Shown here in pieces: positions 24,945 to 34,300 of a stretch of 34,604 nt of DNA. Position numbers and translations under genes: made by a program. The notes beneath the pieces are model-generated. The model saw nothing but the letters and a program-made list of their open reading frames with translations. It had not been told where the DNA came from and did not search any database. Position 1 is the stretch's first letter. The number at the start of each line of letters is the position of its first letter. Origin of the DNA: Verrucomicrobiota bacterium (GTDB lineage: Bacteria > Verrucomicrobiota > Verrucomicrobiia > Limisphaerales > SIBE01); assembly GCA_016190065.1 (NCBI GenBank), contig JACPRI010000151.1:1-34604 (forward strand), given 5' to 3'.

Positions 24945-25437
24945 CCCGCTTGTTGGTCTTCAAATCCCGCAGACTGATCAGGTTTACTGGGATACCTCCC
25001 ATCTCCCCGATGACGCGCCGAGCGTAGCAGGCATCAAAACCACATGCGGATATTTCAGTCAGTAGTTCGATTCGATTCGGCTCGATGCCCATGCGAATCA
25101 TTCGACCCTTGTTCAAGAAGAGTTCCTCCTTCAACTCCGGAACATCGAAGCCAAATTCTTTGATGAGCCGCACCAGCTTGGCGGCGTTTTGGGCGTTAAC
25201 CGCAACCCAAATGTCGATGTCATTTGTGTTCCGATAATAGCCGTGATAACAGACCGCGTAGCCTCCAACGAGCAAGTACTCAACGCGGTGTGAATTCAAC
25301 AACCTCAAAAAATCGGCGAAGTCGTTTGGAAGCAGAGTCGTAGCCGTAGGCGATTTGCCGGCTTTGTTCGAGCGCGGCCAGCCGTTCCGCCGGTGTACGC
25401 GACCACCAATATTCTTTGTCCTCTTTTTCGGTTTCAT
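24898..25437 (-). CDS. Nucleotidyltransferase-like protein (DUF6036/AbiEii type)
   Basis: Up to 179 residues. The nucleotidyltransferase core is YLLVGGYAVCYHGYYRNTNDIDIWVA, with the GG at 58-59 and the metal-binding Asp73/Asp75 (DID), followed by LIKEFGFDVPELKEELF, IELLTEI and a C-terminal LISLRDLKTNKRATGRNKDLADLDYL that is typical of this family. Such proteins occur as toxin-like partners in MNT/HEPN and AbiE systems, but the residues alone cannot prove that. Only the ATG at 25437 is a usual start; it makes a 158-bp overlap with the small upstream gene. Homologues begin near LLPNDFADF, where the codon is CTG at 25335, so the true N-terminus is uncertain. Confidence 0.8.
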   Translation of the reverse strand: MKPKKRTKNIGGRVHRRNGWPRSNKAGKSPTATTLLPNDFADFLRLLNSHRVEYLLVGGYAVCYHGYYRNTNDIDIWVAVNAQNAAKLVRLIKEFGFDVPELKEELFLNKGRMIRMGIEPNRIELLTEISACGFDACYARRVIGEMGGIPVNLISLRDLKTNKRATGRNKDLADLDYLP

Positions 25438-25501
25438 GAAAGGTGCAAACTGAAAATGCCCTGCGATCCACCCGGGCCTTTGAGGCTGACGATGATTTCA
25501 T
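25280..25501 (-). CDS. Small conserved partner of the nucleotidyltransferase
   Basis: A 73-residue protein from ATG 25501. Its core, KEDKEYWWSRTPAERLAALEQSRQIAYGYD followed by RLRRFFEVVEF, is a conserved helical pattern found in many small proteins encoded directly upstream of DUF6036-type nucleotidyltransferases, with DREYWxxRTPxERL as the recognisable phrase. Here its 3' end overlaps the start of the nucleotidyltransferase gene in another frame, so the two are translationally linked. A role as an antitoxin-like or binding partner is inferred from position only. Confidence 0.7.
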   Translation of the reverse strand: MKSSSASKARVDRRAFSVCTFHETEKEDKEYWWSRTPAERLAALEQSRQIAYGYDSASKRLRRFFEVVEFTPR

Positions 25502-25569
25502 GCAACAAGCATAGCAAACCAGAGTTCGTTTATCGTGTAAATTCCTTCCACAAACCACAAACCAACGCA

Positions 25570-25806
25570 TCACTTTGGCGCGACAACTTGCCAGCCGGCT
25601 CCGGGATGCCTCGGTTCAAGAAGCGTCGCGGTTTCAAGATTGGCGCCGTTCATGAACCAGACTGCAAGGGTGCCGTCCGTGTGTTGGAACACCAAATCAT
25701 CCTTCCCATCGCCATTGGAATCGGCGACAGCGGCGGGACGCCGGGCAAGAGCAACTTGGCGCCTGTCCAGCGTGAATGATCTGAGTAAGACGCGTGGGGT
25801 GCCCAC
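25570..25806 (-). pseudogene. FG-GAP/VCBS repeat protein remnant (C-terminal end)
   Basis: The reading frame contains VADSNGDGKDDLVFQHTDGTLAVWFMNG, a clear FG-GAP/VCBS-type repeat with the calcium-binding DxNxDGxxD pattern, then TATLLEPRHPGAGWQVVAPK and a stop. Large secreted FG-GAP proteins have many such repeats, but only one remains. The 20 residues before it (MGTPRVLLRSFTLDRRQVALARR) do not look like a signal peptide. It is most likely the broken end of a lost surface protein. Confidence 0.6.
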
Positions 25807-25948
25807 GCCTGGACTCGGTCAAAACTCGGCCGGAAAATCCATCGGCGAGCTTAAGTCGAATGACTTCTCCCGCCAGAGCTTCTTTGCAGACGCTTGCGAA
25901 TTGCGCTTGAGCTCATCGCCGAAAACTATCGCAGCCAAAGCCGTGCAA

Positions 25949-25970
25949 TGCAGGGCGACTCTCGCCTGCA
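25949..25970. repeat. Imperfect palindrome in the intergenic region before the cyclase-kinase gene's 3' end
   Basis: TGCAGGGCGACTCTCGCCTGCA forms a nearly perfect hairpin with one bulge. It lies about 30 bp beyond the stop of the 1296-residue gene on its minus strand, where it could end or stabilise that transcript, though no U-tract is present. The rest of 25807-26000 shows no convincing gene. Confidence 0.45.
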
Positions 25971-26000
25971 AACCCAACTGGATTAAGCTTCAGAGCGCGG

Positions 26001-29000
26001 TTATCGGCCAGCTTTCTCCCGCTTCACAATTTCTTCGAGCGAGGGGGCTTGGAAGGCATAAAGCGCCCCGCTTGTATCCGAGACCAAGAGATTATTTCCA
26101 TCAGCCGAAAAAATGGCTCGGCGGTCCAGCCCTCCGCAGTCTTTGAGCATTCCAATTTCCTGATGAGACAGCGTATCGACAAGCCACACGGCCCTGCCCC
26201 CGCTGGCGACGGCGACCGTACGGCCATCCGGAGAGAACGCGGGTTTGTTCAGCGCCAGTAGATTTGGATCGGCTTTGAACACTTCAACCACACCTTCCTC
26301 TGTAAGGGTGAATAGCTGAAACACACCGTGAGATCCAGCCAGAGCCAAAAGTTTTTCGTCACCTGAAAAATCGGCAAGAGCGGATGTAACCTTTCCGAGT
26401 TCAATTCGTTTGCGGCGATTCGATGTCCGATCCCAAAACACACAAGTTCGCGATCCAGCTATGGGTTTGACGAGGACATAGCGTCCGGAGGGTGAGAAGG
26501 CCTCCGGCAAAAGGACGAAGTCCTCTTTCAGCGTCGCCAGGATACGGCAGTCTGGAAGTTGATAGATGGTGAGGCTTTGGGGCGTATCGCGGACGAGCAA
26601 GGTGTTGCCATCGGCCGAGAAGAAAGCGAGGTCACCCTTCACAGTTGCGTGTTTCCTTCCAGTCTTCAAATTCAGGAGAGTGACAGTATGGTCCTCAACC
26701 AGAGATCCGAGCTCCGCTTTTTGGTTAAAGGAAGTGAGTCCTTGCGGCCAACCATCGGCGTTGAGCCGGCGCAATGAGTTAGCTTCCCAGTAGTGCATCG
26801 CGCCGGCGCCGTCACGGGCCATGAAAAGAGTATGGTCCGATGATCGCCCCAAAGACCTGACATTTTCCTGCAAACGGAGGGGGCCTTTGGCTTTCACAGG
26901 TGCAGTGAGGTCCCAGAGCTTGACGAGGTTGTCCTTGCCTCCGGTGGCAATCGTCCTTCCGTCCGAGGAACTGGCCAGGCACCAGATTTCGTTTAGGTGA
27001 CCATTGAATTGTGCTTTAGAGCTCCAGGTCTTGACGTCCCAAATCTTGACCGATTGATCTGCGCTGGCAGTGAAGAGGCGCTCGCCATCATGGGAAAAAG
27101 CAGCCCCGCCGACCCATCGGGTGTGGCCCACCAGATCTTTTGCCATTTGACCCGATGAGACATTCCAGACCCGGAGAAAGGAGCTCTCGCTCAGAGAAAC
27201 TCCCGCGCCGACGAGCCAGTCGCCGGACGGCGAGAAGGCCAGTTCAAAAATGGCCCCGGCACCGCGGGCATCGAGTCGAGCTGAGTTCGAGAGATTCGTC
27301 GTTCCAGAGACTTCCCAAAGCAGAAGCTCATCATGGCTGCCGCTGCTCGCCAGGCGCCGTCCGTTTGGGGAAAACGCGAAGGCCGAAATCCCTTTGGCAT
27401 GAAGTTTTCGCGAGGCCAGATTCGTATGCGTCTGGAAATCGCGGAAGTGAAGCTCGCCGCGTGCGTCGCCAATCAGGAGCAGTTCTCCCTTCGGTGTAAA
27501 CCGGACACATCCAGCACCAGCGGTTCTCCATCGTTGAAAGACTCCGGCTGTGACTCTATCCACCGTCCGCTCGTTATGGATATCCCACACCTCGGCGCTT
27601 CCACCACCGCCAATCGCCACGAATCTGTTATTGGGCGATATATCCACAGAGTTAATTTGGTCGCCTGCGCTCTGTATCAAAAGGACGCCACGCGGTGCCC
27701 CTGGTTCCCCGTCGTGGCGCATCTGTCTGAATATCTCGAAAGTCGGCGCCTTTCGAATGATCAACTTGCCTTCGTGGTCTCCCGAAATCAGGAGCTGACC
27801 ATCCTGTGAAAAGCGAATGGTCTCGACGATATCGCTGTGTCCCTCCAAGGTGCGCGCCTCATCACCGCGAGTTTGGCCCCAGAGAAAACGCCAGGCCCAG
27901 TCCCGGAGATCCGGATCACTGGACCGATGCCGATCAAGGAGCTCGCGTGCGTGGCCGACTTGGTTTTCTTCAAGCGCTTTGAAGGTCAGATTCATATCCG
28001 ATGCGTAGAGACGCCGCTGGGCCAAAGCTTTTTCCCGGGCCTCGGCTTGGGCGCTGGCCGACGCGCGGTTCGCCTGCTTAAACGCAAACAGAGCCAGCCC
28101 GGATACGCTGAGGATAATCAGGATCGCGGCAAGCGCGGTGCGGATCATTCCGCGTCGGTAAGCAGCACGTTCCAGCGCTGCTTGTTCTTCCTGCTGCCTC
28201 TCCAGGACTTCCCGGCGATCAAATAAGGCCCGCAGTTGCTGGGCCAATTGTCCAGCTCCTGCAAAACGGTCCTGCGGATTACCGGCAAAACAGTGCTTGA
28301 GGTCGTCGCGCAGCAATGGATCGGCAACCTCATCAGCCCAATCCGTCGTTAGCGGCCGCGTCAAATCGCCGACCAGCAATTGCCAGAGCACCACGCCGAG
28401 CGAATAAATGTCCGAACGGATTGACGCGGGCTTCCCGGCCAAAAGCTCTGGCGCCATGTACAATTGAGTGCCCGTGTGCGACGAGGAAGAATCCGACATC
28501 ATCGTTTGCGTAAACCCTGCCCGCGTGATGCCAGCCAGGGCCTCCTGCGAGACCACTTGCCCGATGCCGAAGTCGGTGAGCTTGGCTTGTATGTCGTAGC
28601 CGCCGACGTCAGGAAGCTCACTTGTTTGTCCGAGCGTGGAGCGTGAAGCGTGGAGCGTCGGTGACTCCGTTGAATGTTGAACGTTGAGCGTTGAGCGTTG
28701 GACGTTAGCGTCCGATCTCGCGTGAGCCTTGTGACCTCGGCTGCTGCTTTCGACGAGGATGTTGGTTGGCTTGATGTCGCGATGAATGACTCCAGCATCA
28801 TGCGCCGCTTGCAATCCCTCCGCCGCTTGCGCCACAATTTCCAGCCGCGTCTCCAGCGGCACGCTCGCCACGCCTCCACGCTCCTCGCTCCACGTCCGCA
28901 GATCGCTCCCTTCCACGTAATCCATCTCCACGTAGAACGGCGGTTCGTTGAAATAGACCTCCAGCAAGCGAACGATGTTCGGATGGTCGCCCACGCGCTC

Positions 29001-29891
29001 CTTGAGCAAGCGGAAGAGCGTCATCTCCCGTTTCAAGAACCGGACGCGGTCGGCGCGGAAACAAAACTTGAACACGCGCCGTTCCTTCATGGTTTGGTGC
29101 CGGCCGAGCCACACTTCGCCAAATCCGCCTTCGCCCAGCTTCCGTTCCAGGACCCACTCGGTGTTTGGCACTCGCTGGCCCAAGGCCGGCCTCCAACCGA
29201 GCACTTGCTCGTCTCCGGAGGCCACCTGCCGCTGCGCTTTCTCGGTGCCGGCCGGCGCGCCACCCGTGTCTTGTCCCACTTCGCGCACTTCGCAAATCTC
29301 CACCGGTTCGTCCAGCCCCTTGAGCAAGTACAGCCCATGGTTCAGCCATTCCAGCGCTCCGATCCCTTCGATGTCCTCGCCTTTCAAAACCTGCCGGGCG
29401 CTGTCGAACACCGATCGCGTCATGAGGACCTGGCCCGCCCGAGCCAGCGACATCACCCGGGCGCAAATGTCGATCTGGATGCCGTACAGGTCGGTCGGGC
29501 GTGCGCTGGTCTGGCCCTCTTTGATGACGACTTCGCCCACATGAATGCCAATCCGATCCTGGACGGTGACGCCGCTCTCACGGCTCAAATCTCTCAGGCG
29601 GGCCTGAACCAGAAGCGCGAATTGGGCCGCGTCCGAAGGCTTTGCAAACACGATGAGAAACGAATCGCCAGCGGTCTCGATCTCCCGGGCGTCCGTGAAG
29701 CGCGCTCGCGTGGCCCGGACAAGTTGATGATGTTTCTCGAAAAACGCCGCGCCGGCGCGGTCACCCAAGCGCTGTTTCAGCGCCGTCGATTCGACGATGT
29801 CGGTAAAGAGGAGCGTGACCAGGCCAGTCCGATGCTGGCGCTGAAACTCTTCAAGCTGGACGCGCTGACCCGTGTCGCTCGGCGGGTTCAT
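26001..29891 (-). CDS. Class III cyclase – Ser/Thr kinase – WD40 fusion protein
   Basis: A 1296-residue fusion. Residues about 22-205 are a class III adenylate/guanylate cyclase domain (VTLLFTDIVESTALKQRLG, IETAGDSFLIVF, IGIHVGEVV, DLYGIQIDICARVMSLARAGQVL). Residues about 243-560 are a Ser/Thr kinase: glycine loop GEGGFGEVW, Lys in VFKFCF, HRDIKPTNIL at 370-379, DFG at 440-442 and an APE-like APELLAGK. A membrane helix follows (about 579-603), then a WD40 propeller from about 677 to the C-terminus. The cyclase and kinase are thus cytoplasmic and the propeller probably periplasmic, unless the helix is not membrane-spanning. Between HRD and DFG lie about 50 extra residues encoded by heptamer repeats. 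The kinase looks intact otherwise. Output and ligand are unknown. Confidence 0.92.
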   Translation of the reverse strand: MNPPSDTGQRVQLEEFQRQHRTGLVTLLFTDIVESTALKQRLGDRAGAAFFEKHHQLVRATRARFTDAREIETAGDSFLIVFAKPSDAAQFALLVQARLRDLSRESGVTVQDRIGIHVGEVVIKEGQTSARPTDLYGIQIDICARVMSLARAGQVLMTRSVFDSARQVLKGEDIEGIGALEWLNHGLYLLKGLDEPVEICEVREVGQDTGGAPAGTEKAQRQVASGDEQVLGWRPALGQRVPNTEWVLERKLGEGGFGEVWLGRHQTMKERRVFKFCFRADRVRFLKREMTLFRLLKERVGDHPNIVRLLEVYFNEPPFYVEMDYVEGSDLRTWSEERGGVASVPLETRLEIVAQAAEGLQAAHDAGVIHRDIKPTNILVESSSRGHKAHARSDANVQRSTLNVQHSTESPTLHASRSTLGQTSELPDVGGYDIQAKLTDFGIGQVVSQEALAGITRAGFTQTMMSDSSSSHTGTQLYMAPELLAGKPASIRSDIYSLGVVLWQLLVGDLTRPLTTDWADEVADPLLRDDLKHCFAGNPQDRFAGAGQLAQQLRALFDRREVLERQQEEQAALERAAYRRGMIRTALAAILIILSVSGLALFAFKQANRASASAQAEAREKALAQRRLYASDMNLTFKALEENQVGHARELLDRHRSSDPDLRDWAWRFLWGQTRGDEARTLEGHSDIVETIRFSQDGQLLISGDHEGKLIIRKAPTFEIFRQMRHDGEPGAPRGVLLIQSAGDQINSVDISPNNRFVAIGGGGSAEVWDIHNERTVDRVTAGVFQRWRTAGAGCVRFTPKGELLLIGDARGELHFRDFQTHTNLASRKLHAKGISAFAFSPNGRRLASSGSHDELLLWEVSGTTNLSNSARLDARGAGAIFELAFSPSGDWLVGAGVSLSESSFLRVWNVSSGQMAKDLVGHTRWVGGAAFSHDGERLFTASADQSVKIWDVKTWSSKAQFNGHLNEIWCLASSSDGRTIATGGKDNLVKLWDLTAPVKAKGPLRLQENVRSLGRSSDHTLFMARDGAGAMHYWEANSLRRLNADGWPQGLTSFNQKAELGSLVEDHTVTLLNLKTGRKHATVKGDLAFFSADGNTLLVRDTPQSLTIYQLPDCRILATLKEDFVLLPEAFSPSGRYVLVKPIAGSRTCVFWDRTSNRRKRIELGKVTSALADFSGDEKLLALAGSHGVFQLFTLTEEGVVEVFKADPNLLALNKPAFSPDGRTVAVASGGRAVWLVDTLSHQEIGMLKDCGGLDRRAIFSADGNNLLVSDTSGALYAFQAPSLEEIVKREKAGR
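28632..28709. repeat. In-frame heptamer arrays within the kinase domain
   Basis: Two tandem arrays of 7-bp units. The first, 28632-28659, is GAGCGTG, GAGCGTG, AAGCGTG and GAGCGTC. The second, 28669-28709, is GTTGAAT, GTTGAAC, GTTGAGC, GTTGAGC, GTTGGAC and GTTAGCG. They are translated on the minus strand as NVQRSTLNVQHSTE and SPTLHASRSTLGQTS, inside the kinase between the catalytic loop and DFG. One unit more or less would frameshift the gene. Confidence 0.9.
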
Positions 29892-29974
29892 GCTGCGGGG
29901 CAGATTACCACCTCCGAAGGCACCGGAAAGGACAAATCAGACGAATGGGCGCATCCAGAAGTGATTCGTGACGG

Positions 29975-30078
29975 CGTAATGCCGACATTCCGGTCGGTAA
30001 GTTCCGAGCCATTCCTGCCTCGTGGACCGCGAGGTCAGGAGACCTCGCAACCTGCCGGATGGAAAGGCCGGCGTTACG
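29975..30078 (+). repeat. Hairpin-rich dispersed element, copy 2
   Basis: A 104-bp element starting CGTAATGCCGACATTCC and ending CCGGCGTTACG. The outer ten bases are inverted repeats with one mismatch. It carries CCGACATTCCGGTCGG, GAGCCATTCCTGCCTC, CCTCGTGGACCGCGAGG, GAGGTCAGGAGACCTC and a final CCGG...CCGG hairpin, in the same order as copy 1 at 9388-9479. It occupies the divergent promoter region between the cyclase-kinase gene and the RNA methyltransferase gene. Confidence 0.9.
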
Positions 30079-30156
30079 AACAATCGGGGATCCACGGATC
30101 AAATGGGCGAGGAAAGGATTGTTGCCCATGGCTGAAGAAGCTAACTATCAGGACAG

Positions 30157-31338
30157 ATGCTCATGGACCAAACAATCGATCACGAAGACAAGTTTAGCGT
30201 CGGCGCGCAATTCGAGTTGCAGATTGCCGATCTTGCCTTCGGCGGCGAGGGCGTGGCGCGAATTGGAGAGTTCGTGGTCTTCGTCCCTTTCGTCATTCCT
30301 GGCGAACGCGTCGAAGTCGAAATTGTGGAAGTGAAGAAGCGCTTCGCCCGGGCGCGTCTCTTGAAGATTCTTCAAGCTTCTCCTGATCGAGTTGCGCCCC
30401 AGTGCCGCTATTTTGGCGACTGCGGCGGCTGCCAATACCAGCACATCGCCTACGACGCTCAACTCCGCCTGAAGCACAAACAAATCCTCGACGTCTTTCA
30501 GCGCCTGGGCGGATTTCACGAAGCGGTCATCGATCCGGTCGTTCCGTGTCCGCAGCCCTACGGCTACCGGAACCGGATCATGGTCCGCAGCCAATGGGAC
30601 AAATTCAAACAGGGGCTGAACATCGGATTCATCCGCGCGGACAACCGGCTCGTGGTCGATATTGAGGAATGCCAGATCGCTGAGCCGGCGTTGAATCAAG
30701 AATTGCTCAACGTGCGCGCCAATCCGCCACCGAAAGGAGGATTGAAAGTCGTTTTACGCGTGGCGCCGGACGATTGGGACGTGCCGAAGGATTCATTCTT
30801 TCAAAACAATTTTCATTTGCTGCCGAAGCTGGTCGAAGTCGTGCAGGACCGCGTCCGCTCCAGCGGTGTCCGCCATCTCGCGGACGTTTATTGCGGCGTC
30901 GGTTTTTTCAGCATCGAGCTGGCGAACCTGGTCGAGTCCTTTGTCGGGATTGAACTGGATCGAATGGCGATTCAGGCCGCGCGGAACAATGCGGCCTCCC
31001 GCGGACGGACCAACGGCGAGTACCTCGCCGGCGCCGCGCAAGAAGTGCTGCCGTCGATCTTGCGCAGATTTCCACCGGACCAGACCGCGGTTGTGCTGGA
31101 CCCTCCGCGAAAAGGGTGTCAGCCGGAAACGCTCGATCTGCTCGAACGCGTCCGGCCCGCCCAGATCGTTTATGTCTCGTGCCATCCGGCGACGCTCGCG
31201 CGGGACGTGAAGCGCCTTTGCGCGAATGGCGTTTATCAACTGTCCCGCGTGACGCCGCTGGACATGTTTCCGCAGACGCAACACGTCGAGTGCGTCGTCG
31301 ATCTGCGGTCCGGGAAACTTCTCTTGCCAAGAGCTTGA
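30157..31338 (+). CDS. RlmD/TrmA-type RNA uracil-C5 methyltransferase
   Basis: A 393-residue class I SAM-dependent methyltransferase of the RlmCD/TrmA family, which methylates C5 of uracil in rRNA or tRNA. A TRAM-type N-terminal domain (ADLAFGGEGVARIGEFVVFV) is followed by an iron-sulfur motif with Cys83, Cys89, Cys92 and the distant Cys172. SAM motif I is VYCGVGFFS (244-252), then DPPRKG (315-320), and the catalytic nucleophile Cys342 in YVSCHPATLARD. Target RNA and position cannot be read from sequence. The start at 30157 (MLMDQ) or ATG 30163 are equally plausible. The hairpin element lies 79 bp upstream. Confidence 0.95.
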   Translation: MLMDQTIDHEDKFSVGAQFELQIADLAFGGEGVARIGEFVVFVPFVIPGERVEVEIVEVKKRFARARLLKILQASPDRVAPQCRYFGDCGGCQYQHIAYDAQLRLKHKQILDVFQRLGGFHEAVIDPVVPCPQPYGYRNRIMVRSQWDKFKQGLNIGFIRADNRLVVDIEECQIAEPALNQELLNVRANPPPKGGLKVVLRVAPDDWDVPKDSFFQNNFHLLPKLVEVVQDRVRSSGVRHLADVYCGVGFFSIELANLVESFVGIELDRMAIQAARNNAASRGRTNGEYLAGAAQEVLPSILRRFPPDQTAVVLDPPRKGCQPETLDLLERVRPAQIVYVSCHPATLARDVKRLCANGVYQLSRVTPLDMFPQTQHVECVVDLRSGKLLLPRA

Positions 31339-31368
31339 ACATGGTTTCAACTGGTTTAACCTCGATCT

Positions 31369-34300
31369 ATGCAAGACAAGCAGCATCCTCTGGATGGCTT
31401 TGTGCACACTCGCTTGCCGTGGATGGCCACGGGAGGCGCGTTCCTCGTTTATGTCCTCACGCTCAACCATTGGGTCACGCTGGACAGCTTGCCCTACGTG
31501 GCGAAAGTGACCGGATGGGACTGGGTGTTGCCGCTTCACGCCCCGTTGTTTTTTCTGCTGACGTTTCCCGTCCGCTGGTTTCCCGCGGATTGGCAGCCCA
31601 TCGCGCTGAATCTGTTTGCCGCGGCCTGCTCGGCGCTGAGCCTGGGCTTGCTCGCTCGTTCCGTATCGCTCCTGCCGCATGACCGCACGCATGCGCAACG
31701 GCAGCGCGAACGCAGCGAGTTCTCCTTCCTCACCATTCCCTCGGCGTGGGTCCCTCCGGTCCTGGCGGCGCTGGCCTGCGGCCTGCAACTGACCTACTGG
31801 GAACACTCCGTTGCGGCCACGAACGAAGCGCTCAGCCTCCTGGTTTTTGCCTACGCGATCCGCTGTCTCCTGGAGTATCGCATCGATCAGCGCGAATCCT
31901 GGCTGACCCGTCTGGCGCTCGTTTACGGATTGGGCGTCACGAACAACTGGGCCATGATCGGTTTCTTTCCATTGTTCCTGATCGCGCTCGTGTGGATCAA
32001 GGGAGCGAGCTTTTTCCAGGTTCGTTTCCTCGGCCGGATGGTCGCGCTCGGAGGAATCGGGCTGCTGCTGTATCTGTTGCTGCCCGTGGCCTGGGCGTTG
32101 ACGGACTCGTCCTCGGTCGGATTTTGGCAATCGCTCAAAGCCCAGTTAGCCAGTCAGAAGGCTTTCTTGCTGCGGCCCGAACTGCGCAGCCGCGCCCTCT
32201 TATTGTCGCTGACGTCGATCCTGCCGGTGTTCATCATGGGCATCCGATGGCCGTCCAGTTTTGGCGACACCAGCGCCGCGGGCGCGGTGATCTCGAATCT
32301 GATGTTCCGGCTCATCCACGTGGTCTTGCTCGTGGCCTGCTCTTGGACAGTGTTTGACCAAAAGTTCAGTCCGCGCGCGCTGGTGACCAGCCGATTCCCG
32401 TATGACGCGCTGCTGACGTTCCATTTTCTCACCGCGCTCAGCATAGGCTATCTGAGCGGCTATGTGTTGCTCGTGTTCGGGCCGGGGAAAGACCGCTCGT
32501 GGAAACGCCGGGGACCATGGGCATTGCTGGCGGATCGCGGTTTGACCGCGGCCATTTGGCTGGCGTTGATTGGAGTACCCGCCGGTCTGGTTTACAAAAA
32601 CTTCAACCACTTCTGGAACAATAGCGGTCCGCTGCTCAAGCAGTTCGCTGAACTGTGCGCCGCTCCTTTGCCGGCTAAAAACGCCATCGTCCTCAGCGAC
32701 GACCTGAACAGCCTCTTGCTTTTGGAAGCTCAATCGAGGGGTTCCGCGTCCAACGAACGTGTGCTGATCCACAGCCGTTCGCTGCCCATTCCCGAGTATC
32801 ACCGCCAACTGGTGAAGCACTATCCAACCCGCTGGCCCGACATCTTGGCGGGACAACCGCAGGGGGATACGGTGGACGACGTGAGCCTGCTGGCGACGCT
32901 GATCGACTTGAGCCAAACCAACGAGATCTATTATCTGCACCCGAGCTTCGGCTTTTACTTCGAAAAATTCTACGCGCGCCCGCACGGTCTCACGTCCCGC
33001 CTGCTGCTCTATCCGACCAATCTGATCACTCCGCCGGCTATGACCCGTGGAGAGTTCGACACCAACCAGGTTTTCTGGCGGAACCTGGAGGACACCTTGA
33101 ATCGCGTGAAGGAGCAGACCCGGCGGGAATCCCGGGACGCTCTTTTTCTCTCGGTGTTCTTTTCTCGCGCCGCCAATGATTGGGGCGTTTCCGCGCAACG
33201 ATTTGGCCAGCTTCCCGAAGCGGGCCGCTTGTTTGAACTCGCCAGCGGCCTGAACACCAACAACAAACCCGCCCGTGTCAATCTCGCCTTCAACCGATTG
33301 CTCCGTGCCGAAACTGAAAGCGCCGGAGGCTCCGCCCGAAGCACCGAAGACCGGCTCGGCGAATTTCGAGATTGGGAAAGCATGCTGGCCTTCAACGGCC
33401 TGTTTGATGAACCTGAATACTGCCTTCAACTTGGCGATCTGTTTTTCCAGCAAACGCTCTTCCGCCAGGCCACCCTGCAGTTCAGCCGCGTCCAGGAACT
33501 CCAGCCGACCAATGTCCTGGCCCAGTTGCGTCTGGCCAACGTCTTCCTCCAATGGCGCAAACCCGATCTGGCGTTGGAACGCGTCGCACAGGTCCGCGCC
33601 TCGAATGCGCTGCCGCCGTTGACCTCGGACGACGAACTGGCTTTGACCCGCATCGAAGCGTCCGCCCACTTCAGCAAAACCAACTATCCGGCCGCGGAAC
33701 AAATCCTCGTCAAAGCCTTGGAAAAATTTCCCGCACGCGGGACGGCCCTGGAGGCGCTGGCCCGCTTCTACGCGCACGCGAAACAGACCAACAAAGCGCT
33801 GGCCACCATCGAGACGCTGCTCCAGAAAGACCCGGGCAATGTGTCCGCCTTGATGGATCAGGCCACCATTCATTTCAACAGCCGCGCTTACGAGAAATCG
33901 CTGGCCTCACTCGACCGCATTCTCCAGAAAGATCCAAAAAACTTGTCGGCGCTGCTCTACAAGGTGCTCGTGCACATCGAAGCCAAGGATTACAAGAATG
34001 CGCTCGCGGAAGTAGAACGCGTCCTGGACATCGAGCCCGACAACTACGACGGCCTTCTCCAAAAGGGGATCATCCTGATCGAAACCCAAAAGTTCGAGGA
34101 TGCGGTCACGCCGCTGACGCGATTGCTCAAGCTGCATCCGAACGACGTCAACGGGCTGAAAAACCGCGCCATTGCCCATCTCCAGGGCGGGCGCCTGGAT
34201 GAAGCCCAAACCGATTACGCAAAACTCCAGCGCCAGCTTCCCCGCTACCACGTGCCCTACTACGGCTTGGCAGAGATCGCTTATCGGCGTAAGGACGCCG

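Noticed and set aside
32200-33873. 557-codon minus-strand open frame under the DUF2723-TPR gene
   Set aside because: It is antisense to a clear membrane/TPR protein and shows no domain of its own.
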